Assembly: GCA_025454715.1 (NCBI GenBank)
Contig: JALONY010000083.1
Span: 1 to 7,139 of the forward strand
Source of the DNA: Anaerolineae bacterium
Lineage (GTDB): Bacteria > Chloroflexota > Anaerolineae > Aggregatilineales > Phototrophicaceae
DNA length: 7,139 nucleotides
Direction: 5' to 3'
The notes beneath the pieces were generated by a model. It made no database searches and had not been told where the DNA came from. It worked only from the letters and a program-made list of their open reading frames with translations. Shown here piece after piece: positions 1 to 5,354 of the stretch (the first letter of the stretch is position 1; each line of letters opens with the position of its first letter). The position numbers and the translations under genes are program-made.

Positions 1-285
1 GCGGTGGTTGCGCCGGACGGCACGGTCGTGGCGTTCGCGATGGCGTGGCTGGACGCCGAGAACGCGCTAGGCGTGTTCGAGCCGGTCGGCACGCGCCACG
101 CCTTCCACCGGCGTGGCTTGGGCAAGGCCGCCCTGCACGAGGGGATGCGCCGCTTGCAAGCGCGGGGCGCCCAGACCGTGTTGGTCAATTGTGAGGCGGG
201 CAACGCGGGCAACCGGCAATTTTACCAGTCGGCGGGGTTTGGGGTGGCCAACCGCGTCTTGGCCTTCACCCACGCGGGGGAATGA
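1..285 (+). CDS. GNAT-family N-acetyltransferase, C-terminal part (5' end outside window)
   Basis: This frame is open from the first base of the window and codes for 94 residues before a TGA, so the start lies upstream. The sequence shows the core of a GNAT fold. A His-Arg-Arg-Gly-Leu-Gly-Lys stretch at visible residues 36-42 matches acetyl-CoA binding motif A (Q/R-x-x-G-x-G/A), with His where Gln or Arg is usual. Near residues 71-80, Asn-Arg-Gln-Phe-Tyr followed by Gly-Phe matches motif B, where the Tyr often acts as general acid. Family members transfer an acetyl group from acetyl-CoA to an amine. The substrate cannot be told because the N-terminal half is missing. The next gene begins 4 bases after the stop, which suggests translational coupling. 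The family call is firm; the specific role is unknown. Confidence 0.85.
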   Translation, partial: AVVAPDGTVVAFAMAWLDAENALGVFEPVGTRHAFHRRGLGKAALHEGMRRLQARGAQTVLVNCEAGNAGNRQFYQSAGFGVANRVLAFTHAGE

Positions 286-289
286 CGCC

Positions 290-538
290 ATGAGCGTTGA
301 GGTGCGGGTGGGGGTGCGCGGGCAATTGCTCAGCGGGGCGTATCGGCTGGCCGGTGGCGATTGCGCGGGGTGGTGGGTGCGCGTGCAGCCGAGCGGTGGC
401 ACTCATGACCCGCACCTCGTGTTTTACAGCCGAGATGGGTCGTTCGCGGGGCGCGATGGGTTCGATGATTGGTTTGCGAGCTTGGCGGATGTCGAGGCGC
501 ATTTCGAGTATTACGCGCTGGTGGTGCGTTGGGCGTGA
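290..538 (+). CDS. Small hypothetical protein (82 aa), coupled to GNAT gene
   Basis: An ATG at 290, 4 bases after the acetyltransferase stop, opens an 82-residue frame ending in TGA. I do not recognise the family. There is no signal peptide or membrane segment. The protein starts with alternating hydrophobic residues (Val-Glu-Val-Arg-Val-Gly-Val), has a Trp-Trp pair at 28-29 followed by another strand-like segment, and ends with an aromatic, acidic half containing Phe-Asp-Asp-Trp-Phe near residues 58-62 and Phe-Glu-Tyr-Tyr near 72-75. This pattern suggests a small soluble beta-rich fold with a C-terminal helix. There is no clear Shine-Dalgarno site; the close spacing implies that ribosomes finishing the upstream gene reinitiate here. 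The same frame extends upstream inside the acetyltransferase gene, but that part is an out-of-frame shadow. It is probably a real gene, with no function assigned. Confidence 0.6.
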   Translation: MSVEVRVGVRGQLLSGAYRLAGGDCAGWWVRVQPSGGTHDPHLVFYSRDGSFAGRDGFDDWFASLADVEAHFEYYALVVRWA

Positions 539-546
539 TTTCGTGG

Positions 547-575
547 TTGCGCCCATGCCCAAACGGGGGTATACA
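547..575 (+). promoter_or_regulatory. Candidate sigma70-type promoter for the DinB-family gene
   Basis: TTGCGC at 547-552 and TATACA at 570-575 are separated by 17 bases, the ideal spacing. The -35 box matches the consensus at 3 of 6 positions and the -10 box at 4 of 6. It lies in the 78-base gap before the DinB-family gene, about 41 bases ahead of its ATG. The boxes resemble those before nuoA (TTGCAG and TATACT, also 17 apart). It remains a sequence-only prediction. Confidence 0.35.
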
Positions 576-616
576 CACCCGACACCCGCACCTACTCCCC
601 AAAGGACAACCGGCTC

Positions 617-1117
617 ATGGAACAGCTCGACTCGCTTTTGCTCCGCCTCCGCAACCGCCACCTCGCGCTGATGCAGCGCACCATGAAGGCCATCGGCCAC
701 GTCATCCGCAACACGCCCGCCGCAGACCTGACCACCTACCGCGACGGCGGGGCAGGCGGCTGGACGGCCTTGGAAGCGCTGTGCCACCTGCGCGATTTCA
801 ACGCGATTTTTCATGAGCGCGCCCGCTCGGTCATGGCCGAAGACCTGCCGCATTTCGTGCCGCGCCAGCACCTCCAGATGGTCATCGACGGGCAGTATAA
901 CGCCCAAGACCCGCTGGTCGTTTTGGCCGACATGGAGGCGGAGCGCGCCCGCTTGGTGGCCTTTTATGAAGCGCTGACGCCGGAGCAACTGGAGCGCAGC
1001 GGCGTGCACCCCGAGTACGGCCTCTTGACGTTGTACGACCTGATGCAGCAGGTCGGGCACCATGACGCCGACCACCTCGAGCAAATCACGCGCACATTGC
1101 TGGAGAAGCAGCGCTAA
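617..1117 (+). CDS. DinB-family putative metal-dependent protein
   Basis: This gene codes for 166 residues, a usual length for the DinB/YfiT four-helix-bundle superfamily. Three His residues fit the divalent-metal site of the family: His57 in a Gly-Trp-Thr...Cys-His-Leu-Arg-Asp-Phe segment (helix 2), and His149 and His153 in an H-x-x-x-H pattern (His-His-Asp-Ala-Asp-His-Leu-Glu-Gln) near the C-terminus. Described relatives include thiol-dependent transferases and maleylpyruvate isomerases that use mycothiol or bacillithiol, but most members have no known reaction, and none can be assigned here. There is no signal peptide, so it is likely cytoplasmic. The start at 617 is supported by AAAGGA at 601-606, about 10 bases upstream. 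Its stop overlaps by 4 bases the stop of the convergent minus-strand gene. The family assignment is strong; the substrate is unknown. Confidence 0.85.
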   Translation: MEQLDSLLLRLRNRHLALMQRTMKAIGHVIRNTPAADLTTYRDGGAGGWTALEALCHLRDFNAIFHERARSVMAEDLPHFVPRQHLQMVIDGQYNAQDPLVVLADMEAERARLVAFYEALTPEQLERSGVHPEYGLLTLYDLMQQVGHHDADHLEQITRTLLEKQR

Positions 1118-2658
1118 GGCGATGGGGCGGGGGGTACTAGATGTGGGATGACCGAATCGGGTAACCATCCGGCAATATCGCCCCGCCCAATCGTCAGCTC
1201 GCGTTGTTGCATGACCGAGGTGGATTGTGCGTTGACCGCACCGAAGGCGGTTGCCCCACAGCACCCCGCCTCGGTAAGGTTCGCCCCGACGATTGCCCAC
1301 GATTCGGTCGGATGCCACACATACAGCTCTACCGCCAGAGAGATGTTTACTGCTGCGCTGTGAATCGTGAACTCTCGAAAAGATGATCCATCGAAATAAA
1401 TTCGCCGGTCGGTCGTCCCGACATATCGACCATCGGGCGACGGATAAAAGGGATAGCCAACGGGATTGAATAGGTCGTCGTTCGAGAGTGCGAAATTGAT
1501 CCACCGTTCCAGCGTCGTAGACTGATGTGAGACGATGTCATAGACCGTCACACGGTCAGCCTGATAAAACAACACTTGCCGATCATCATCTGCCCAAGCC
1601 CAATGCAGATGGTCAGGGACATCGAACAGCTCCTGTACCGTGTCGCTGACGCGCTCGTAAACTTGATAAACACCGTCGGTATCGACATAGAGGGCGCGTG
1701 CGCCGTCCGATGACCATAGCGGCACGGGCGGTAATTGTTCTTGCCCAGCCTTGGTGATGATCGGGACGGCTTGTAATGTTGCATGGTCAAGCCGCCAGAA
1801 CCGTCCGAAGGCGTCGAAGGCCAAAACGGTCAGGCCGTCCGGCGATGTGCTGAAGCGATGAGAGACCTCGGTTTCAGTGTCGAGGGGATAACGTTCCGTG
1901 CTGCCGTCGTTGCGATAGATGGTGAGACCTCGCCCCTCCAAAAGTCCGTATGCCCCATCTGGCAACAATCCTGCGAATTGGCGTTGCGTGGTGGTTATCG
2001 TCGATACGATGCCCGTCGTCCCCAGCGTTACGATGCTGGCCGGTGCCCCCGCCAAATCCCACACCGTAGAAACGACGACCCCTCGCGCATCGGGTAGCCA
2101 AACCATCTCGAAGTTGCGCGGGTCTGCCATGACGAAGCTGGTACCGAGAGGGATATCGTGATTGGCGAGAATGGTGTTGGTGTCGGGCTCGATGAGTCGA
2201 TAATGTGCAGTCGCTGGCTCACCGAGACCGTCTGAGGGGCGAGTGATTTGGACGACCAACAAAACGTCACGGTCGGGTGCCCACGTCAATAGGGGGGTAT
2301 CGACCCATATGTCGTGTGGAGATTCCAGCACCGTCAAGCGTGCCGACCCATCCACGCGGGTGCCCCATGCGCGGTAGAACGACGTGCTGAGTTCACGATA
2401 GACGGCGGTCTGCCAAACCACCCAGCGCCCCGAGGGCGACCAAAGCACATCGCGCAAGATGTTTTGGGTCGCGTCGGTAAACCCAAGCGCAAGTGTGTGA
2501 TGATCCGAGCCGTCTGCCCGTTCAATCACGAACCCACCAATGGCCGGTGAATGATAATACAAATAGGGTGGGAGAGGCGCGTCGTCTTGGCTTCGTGCGC
2601 CAATCCGCACCACCATGATCATCACCAACGCCAGTACGTATCCTGTTCTCCAGCGCAT
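1114..2658 (-). CDS. Secreted TolB/PD40-type beta-propeller protein
   Basis: The 514-residue product begins with a short basic region and a hydrophobic stretch (residues about 6-19) ending near Gly-Ala-Arg-Ser, a likely signal peptide with cleavage around residues 21-23. The mature part carries recurring propeller-blade motifs of the type Trp-Ser-Pro-Asp-Gly-x-x-hydrophobic. They lie near residues 72-82, 125-135, 187-197, 231-239, 270-280, 315-325, 353-364 and 405-415, with a final degenerate one near 498. This is the pattern of WD40-like PD40/TolB repeats, probably a 7- or 8-bladed propeller. Such domains usually mediate protein-protein or ligand binding outside the cytoplasm; I see no catalytic domain. 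The only two cysteines are adjacent, at 466-467. The start at 2658 is supported by a Shine-Dalgarno site. GC content is lower than in the flanking genes (for example 32 of 60 in one sampled line against 44 of 60 in nuoL), which may indicate a different origin. It is not TolB itself: no TolB N-terminal domain or tol genes are visible. Confidence 0.8.
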   Translation of the reverse strand: MRWRTGYVLALVMIMVVRIGARSQDDAPLPPYLYYHSPAIGGFVIERADGSDHHTLALGFTDATQNILRDVLWSPSGRWVVWQTAVYRELSTSFYRAWGTRVDGSARLTVLESPHDIWVDTPLLTWAPDRDVLLVVQITRPSDGLGEPATAHYRLIEPDTNTILANHDIPLGTSFVMADPRNFEMVWLPDARGVVVSTVWDLAGAPASIVTLGTTGIVSTITTTQRQFAGLLPDGAYGLLEGRGLTIYRNDGSTERYPLDTETEVSHRFSTSPDGLTVLAFDAFGRFWRLDHATLQAVPIITKAGQEQLPPVPLWSSDGARALYVDTDGVYQVYERVSDTVQELFDVPDHLHWAWADDDRQVLFYQADRVTVYDIVSHQSTTLERWINFALSNDDLFNPVGYPFYPSPDGRYVGTTDRRIYFDGSSFREFTIHSAAVNISLAVELYVWHPTESWAIVGANLTEAGCCGATAFGAVNAQSTSVMQQRELTIGRGDIAGWLPDSVIPHLVPPAPSP

Positions 2659-2663
2659 CGATA

Positions 2664-2670
2664 CCTTCTT
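2664..2670 (-). promoter_or_regulatory. Ribosome binding site of the propeller gene
   Basis: On the minus strand this reads AAGAAGG, ending 5 bases before the ATG at 2658. It is a good Shine-Dalgarno match and decides the start of the secreted propeller protein, placing the signal peptide at the very N-terminus. Confidence 0.65.
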
Positions 2671-2767
2671 TGAGCTTGTTGAATAGAGACGAGAGCGCCC
2701 CCGTGAGTTTAGCGCATCGGCGATAGGCCTTATTGAGAGTTTCGACGCTTTATTTTACATCTGTTCG

Positions 2768-2873
2768 CCTCATCTGAAATGAGGTTGCGCCTCAAACCAA
2801 AGGCCAACGCCCGCCCGACGCTGAAGTATCGGGCTAACAGGCATTCGGTTTGAAGATACGCGGGCTAAGGCCT
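2768..2873. repeat. Cluster of overlapping inverted and imperfect direct repeats
   Basis: Several pairings can be read directly. CCTCAT (2768-2773) and ATGAGG (2779-2784) form a 6-base stem with a 5-base loop. TGAGG (2780-2784) can instead pair with CCTCA (2790-2794). TCAAACC (2792-2798) pairs perfectly with GGTTTGA (2847-2853). AGGCC-aac-GCCCGC (2801-2814) pairs with GCGGGC-taa-GGCCT (2860-2873) at 11 of 14 positions. There is also an imperfect direct repeat, TGAAGTATCGGGCTAA (2822-2837) against TGAAGATACGCGGGCTAA (2851-2868). The CGGGCTAA core resembles dispersed intergenic repeats I recall from GC-rich environmental bacteria, but that link is unverified. Some pairings exclude each other or cross, so a single simple hairpin is not implied. 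Confidence 0.5.
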
Positions 2874-2902
2874 CGTCTTCCCATTACCCCAGTTTCTTTC
2901 TC

Positions 2903-2934
2903 AGGGCATAGCTTGCACCCTCTTTTTTCTTTTT
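2903..2934 (+). terminator. Possible Rho-independent terminator without an obvious upstream gene
   Basis: AGGG (2903-2906) can pair with CCCT (2918-2921), with an inner GCA/TGC pairing in the loop. A strong T-rich tract, TTTTTT-C-TTTTT, follows at 2923-2934. The stem is short and interrupted, so the prediction rests mainly on the T tract. It points along the + strand, where no gene lies directly upstream. It could end a short leader or small RNA, or stop read-through into nuoA. Confidence 0.35.
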
Positions 2935-3020
2935 CGATTGTGCATGTGATACAATCCGGCGCAGTCGAATCCACCGTGCGCCATCCACCGTTTGCCCGCC
3001 GCCGACCCGTCAGGGCGCAA

Positions 3021-3049
3021 TTGCAGCACGCCGGTCAGGGTGGTATACT
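3021..3049 (+). promoter_or_regulatory. Probable promoter of the nuo genes
   Basis: A -35-like TTGCAG (3021-3026) and a -10 box TATACT (3044-3049, 5 of 6 to consensus) are exactly 17 bases apart. TG at 3041-3042, one base ahead of the -10 box, makes it an extended -10 element, which compensates for the weak -35. Transcription would start near 3056, giving a leader of about 70 bases before the nuoA ATG. Two near-identical 10-base sequences (CCCGTCAGGG at 3006-3015 and CCGGTCAGGG at 3031-3040) bracket the -35 box and could be regulator sites. Confidence 0.6.
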
Positions 3050-3125
3050 GTGCGCGATTTGTGAATATCGACGCAAGTTAGGCGCGTTGTCGCGAAGTCA
3101 GACTGTGATGTAACGGAGCTGCCCC

Positions 3126-3488
3126 ATGAATGTGCTGAACGAGTGGGCTTTCATCGGCGTATTTTTCTTGCTTGCGCCCTTGCTGCCCGCCCTGCCGATC
3201 GTCCTCGGCGGGGTGTTTGCCCCACACAAGCCGAACGCCATCAAGACCGACACCTACGAATGCGGCGTCGAGACCGTCGGCAATACGTGGGTGCAGTTCA
3301 AGGTTCAATATTACCTGTACGGCCTGATCTTCCTCGTGTTCGACGTCGAGATGGTCTTCCTGTTCCCGTGGGCGCTGGCCTACAAGCAACTCGATTTCTT
3401 CGCCTTCGGCGCGGGGTTGCTCTTCATCTTCTTGCTGACCGACGCGCTGTTCTATGCGTGGGGCAAGAACGCGCTGGCGTGGGACTAG
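3126..3488 (+). CDS. nuoA: NADH-quinone oxidoreductase subunit A (complex I, ND3 homologue)
   Basis: NuoA is a small membrane subunit at the junction of the quinone-reducing arm and the proton-pumping arm. The product has 120 residues, typical for the family, with three transmembrane helices at about 7-31, 61-83 and 92-112. Diagnostic motifs are Tyr-Glu-Cys-Gly at 44-47 in the loop after helix 1, then Gln-Phe-Lys-Val-Gln-Tyr-Tyr leading into Phe-Asp-Val-Glu at 72-75 and Pro-Trp-Ala at 81-83. The Cys of the loop motif corresponds to the ND3 cysteine whose exposure differs between active and deactive states in mammalian complex I. GGAG at 3115-3118, 7 bases before the ATG, supports the start. 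It is the first gene of the unit, behind a good promoter. In most bacteria nuoB follows; here nuoH comes next after 28 bases, which is unusual. Confidence 0.95.
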   Translation: MNVLNEWAFIGVFFLLAPLLPALPIVLGGVFAPHKPNAIKTDTYECGVETVGNTWVQFKVQYYLYGLIFLVFDVEMVFLFPWALAYKQLDFFAFGAGLLFIFLLTDALFYAWGKNALAWD

Positions 3489-3516
3489 GGTCGTAAAGAA
3501 GGGATTGTAGACACCT

Positions 3517-4737
3517 ATGGACTGCATCAACCAACTGGCACAATGCCTGAGCGCAGGCGGGATGGACAGCGGCCTCGCCGAGTTCATCTCGATCTTCCTC
3601 GGCGTCACCCTGACCGCGACCTTCCCCTTGCTGGTCACCATCCTGCTGATTTGGGTCGAGCGCAAGTTCGCCGCCCGCATCCAAGACCGCATCGGCCCCA
3701 ACCGCGTCGGGCCGTTCGGCTTGTTGCAGCCGCTGGCCGACGTGGTCAAGCTGCTGGGCAAGGAGAACATCACCCCGCAAGGTGCCGACAAGCCCATCTA
3801 CAACTTCGCCCCGCCCTTGATGGTGGCCTCGGTGCTGCTGATTTGGGCGGTCGTGCCGTTCTCGCCCTATCACATCGGCAGTGACCTCGAGATTGGCGCG
3901 CTCTACACCATCGCCGTCGCCTCGATTGGCACGCTGGCGGTCATGATGGCGGGCTGGGCCAGCAACAACAAGTACGCCCTGCTGGGCGCCTTCCGCGTGG
4001 TGGCGCAGCTCATCAGCTATGAAGTGCCGCTGGCCATGGCCATCTTGGTGCCGGTCATGCTGGCGGGCTCGATGTCGATGCAAGACATCGTGACCGCGCA
4101 ATACGGCATGTGGTTCATGTTCAGCGCGCCGGTGGCCGCCTTCTTGTTCTTCATCAGCTCACAGGCCGAGACCGGGCGCGCCCCGTTCGACCTGCTGGAG
4201 GCCGAGTCCGAATTGGTGGCCGGCTTCAACATCGAATACAGCGGCATGAAGTTCGCGATGTTCTTCGCGGGCGAGTTCATGCACGTCTTCACCAACGGCG
4301 TGCTGATGGCCGTCTTCTTCAGCGGCGGCTGGCTGGGGCCATTCGCCGAGCAAGCGCCCATCTTGGGCGCGATTTACCTGCTGGGCAAGGCCTCGGTGTG
4401 GTACATGCTGTCGCTGTGGTTGCGCAACTCGGTGCCGCGCCTGCGCATCGACCAGATGATGAACTTCAATTGGAAGTTCCTCGTCCCGATGTCGATCTTG
4501 AACCTCGTCGTGACCGCCTTCCTGCTTCAGGTCATCAAGCAGGCCGGTCTGGGGCCCGCCGACGCGGGCAACTTCCTCCAGAACATCCCCCAGACGCTGA
4601 TTTTGTTGCTGGGGAACGGGTTCGTGGCCTACGTCATGTTGTCGTGGGCGCGCTCGAAAGGCCGGGCGGCACGCGCCGCCGACGAGGCCAAGAAGATGAA
4701 CGCCGCCACCGCCGCCAGCGTTGCGGTCGGCGACTAA
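3517..4737 (+). CDS. nuoH: NADH-quinone oxidoreductase subunit H (complex I, ND1 homologue)
   Basis: NuoH forms much of the quinone-binding chamber and links quinone reduction to the proton path. The product has 406 residues, longer than the roughly 325 of E. coli, with extra sequence at the N-terminus (about 20 residues) and a Lys/Ala-rich cytoplasmic tail (after about 380). Family motifs are clear: Glu-Arg-Lys at 48-50, Gln-Asp-Arg-Ile-Gly-Pro-Asn-Arg-Val-Gly-Pro at 56-66, Ser-Tyr-Glu-Val-Pro at 167-171, and the acidic loop with Glu218, Arg221, Asp225, Glu228, Glu230 and Glu232 that lines the quinone site. Arg-Leu-Arg-Ile-Asp-Gln begins at 308. Multiple transmembrane helices are evident. 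The ATG at 3517 has AAGAAGGGA at 3496-3504, about 12 bases upstream; an in-frame ATG at 3562 is a weaker alternative. A strong inverted repeat follows the stop, and nuoI, which usually comes next, is absent. Confidence 0.95.
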   Translation: MDCINQLAQCLSAGGMDSGLAEFISIFLGVTLTATFPLLVTILLIWVERKFAARIQDRIGPNRVGPFGLLQPLADVVKLLGKENITPQGADKPIYNFAPPLMVASVLLIWAVVPFSPYHIGSDLEIGALYTIAVASIGTLAVMMAGWASNNKYALLGAFRVVAQLISYEVPLAMAILVPVMLAGSMSMQDIVTAQYGMWFMFSAPVAAFLFFISSQAETGRAPFDLLEAESELVAGFNIEYSGMKFAMFFAGEFMHVFTNGVLMAVFFSGGWLGPFAEQAPILGAIYLLGKASVWYMLSLWLRNSVPRLRIDQMMNFNWKFLVPMSILNLVVTAFLLQVIKQAGLGPADAGNFLQNIPQTLILLLGNGFVAYVMLSWARSKGRAARAADEAKKMNAATAASVAVGD

Positions 4738-4756
4738 GGGTATCGGCTTTAATGGG

Positions 4757-4801
4757 GCGCGGTTCGCGGTGGAAGCCCAACACAGCGAACCGCGCATTTT
4801 T
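4757..4801 (+). terminator. Perfect 11-base inverted repeat with T5 tail between nuoH and nuoJ
   Basis: GCGCGGTTCGC (4757-4767) and GCGAACCGCGC (4785-4795) are exact reverse complements separated by 17 bases. Inside the loop, TGG and CCA (4770-4772, 4777-4779) could form a small inner stem. A run of five T follows at 4797-4801, and the nuoJ Shine-Dalgarno site starts 4 bases later. The shape is that of an intrinsic terminator or attenuator, although the tail is short and the loop long. Because nuoJ, K and L continue downstream, it may cause partial termination or protect the 3' end of the nuoA-nuoH message rather than end the unit. Confidence 0.6.
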
Positions 4802-4804
4802 GCG

Positions 4805-4809
4805 AGGAG
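4805..4809 (+). promoter_or_regulatory. Ribosome binding site that decides the nuoJ start
   Basis: AGGAG lies 10 bases before the ATG at 4820 and only 4 before an in-frame GTG at 4814, so ATG 4820 is the better start. The same frame is open back to a TTG at 4721, but that would overlap nuoH and read through the hairpin. The site sits just after the inverted repeat and T tract, so RNA structure there could affect nuoJ translation. Confidence 0.6.
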
Positions 4810-4819
4810 AGGGGTGAGT

Positions 4820-5347
4820 ATGGTCATTGGCGGGTTGACCCCAGAAGCCATCGCGTTCGGGTTCTTTACCATCCTGACGCTGGGCGGCGCACTAGGCGTC
4901 GTCCTCAACAAGAACTTGGTTCGTGGCTCGGTCTGGCTGATCGTCAGCTTGTTCGGGGTTGCGGGCTTGTTCGTCTTGCTCAGCGCGCCGTTCTTGGCCG
5001 CGGTGCAGGTGCTGGTCTACATCGGTGCCATCGGCATCTTGTTCACGTTCGCCGTGATGCTCACGCGCAGCATGACCAACCTCCGTCAGCGCTTCACCAG
5101 CCAATGGTGGTCGTCGTTGATTGTGGTGGTCTTGCTGTTCGTGGTCTTGATGGCGGGCGTGGTCGTGCCGGTCTGGGGCAACGCACGCCCCGAAGACGCC
5201 AGCACGGTGGTCGCCACCACCGTTGACCTCGGCGTTGCATTGGTCGATGGCAACCAGTTCGTGCTGCCGTTCGAGGTGGCGTCGCTGTTGCTGACCGCCG
5301 CCATGATTGGCGCCATCGTGATTGCACGCCAGCACGAGGAGGAGTAA
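4820..5347 (+). CDS. nuoJ: NADH-quinone oxidoreductase subunit J (complex I, ND6 homologue)
   Basis: NuoJ is a membrane-arm subunit next to NuoA, NuoH and NuoK. Its third helix carries a pi-bulge that moves during coupling of quinone reduction to proton transport. The 175-residue product is of normal length and has five predicted helices, at about 8-28, 34-54, 60-82, 98-118 and 148-169. The key helix is seen at 64-81, containing Val-Tyr-Ile-Gly-Ala-Ile-Gly-Ile-Leu-Phe-Thr-Phe-Ala-Val-Met-Leu. The last helix begins with Pro-Phe-Glu-Val-Ala-Ser-Leu-Leu-Leu, also typical. The hydrophilic loop at about 119-145 lies between helices 4 and 5. Its final codons (Glu-Glu-Glu) contain the Shine-Dalgarno site of nuoK, so the two genes are closely coupled. 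The identification is firm. Confidence 0.94.
   Translation: MVIGGLTPEAIAFGFFTILTLGGALGVVLNKNLVRGSVWLIVSLFGVAGLFVLLSAPFLAAVQVLVYIGAIGILFTFAVMLTRSMTNLRQRFTSQWWSSLIVVVLLFVVLMAGVVVPVWGNARPEDASTVVATTVDLGVALVDGNQFVLPFEVASLLLTAAMIGAIVIARQHEEE
5336..5344 (+). promoter_or_regulatory. Ribosome binding site of nuoK inside the end of nuoJ
   Basis: GAGGAGGAG overlaps the last codons of nuoJ, with its final GGAG 10 bases ahead of the nuoK ATG at 5355. It supports that start over upstream in-frame alternatives such as the one at 5322, which would add 11 mostly basic and polar residues foreign to the family. Confidence 0.6.
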
Positions 5348-5354
5348 GAGGCAC

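Larger units (their letters stand above)
2659..3125. other. 467-base intergenic region between divergent genes
   Basis: I see no convincing coding sequence here. An 87-codon + frame starting at a TTG (2850-3113) runs through the nuoA promoter and has no family-like features. From left to right the region contains the 5' leader of the minus-strand propeller gene, a weak minus-strand -10 candidate (ATTTTA on the + strand at 2752-2757, reading TAAAAT on the minus strand), a cluster of inverted and direct repeats at 2768-2873, a terminator-like hairpin with T tract at 2903-2934, a weak extended -10 (TGATACAAT, 2947-2955) without a good -35 box, a GGCGCA/TGCGCC inverted repeat at 2958-2982, and the probable nuoA promoter at 3021-3049. 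It probably holds the control regions for both divergent units. Confidence 0.6.

Noticed and set aside
266..1504. Minus-strand open frame of 412 codons across the GNAT, small-protein and DinB genes
   Set aside because: It overlaps well-supported genes and the end of the propeller gene, and its translation has no domain-like pattern; it is an antisense shadow.
2958..2982. GGCGCA/TGCGCC stem around GTCGAATCC, resembling a tRNA T-arm
   Set aside because: No D-arm, anticodon arm or acceptor stem can be found around it, so it is not a tRNA; at most a small hairpin.
2850..3113. 87-codon + strand frame in the intergenic region
   Set aside because: It starts at a TTG without a ribosome binding site, reads through the nuoA promoter, and shows no family-like sequence.
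3424..4101. Minus-strand open frame opposite nuoA and nuoH
   Set aside because: The translation is Arg/His/Gly/Gln-rich and antisense to two firm genes.
4752..4817. 21-codon frame (ATG 4752 to TGA 4817) across the nuoH-nuoJ hairpin as a leader peptide
   Set aside because: It has no Shine-Dalgarno site and no run of regulatory codons; the inverted repeat explains the sequence better.
4721..4819. Longer nuoJ starting at TTG 4721
   Set aside because: It would overlap nuoH and translate the inverted repeat; the AGGAG site and family length favour ATG 4820.
4159..4911. Minus-strand open frame of 250 codons opposite nuoH and the nuoH-nuoJ gap
   Set aside because: It is antisense to conserved NuoH coding sequence and has no recognisable features.
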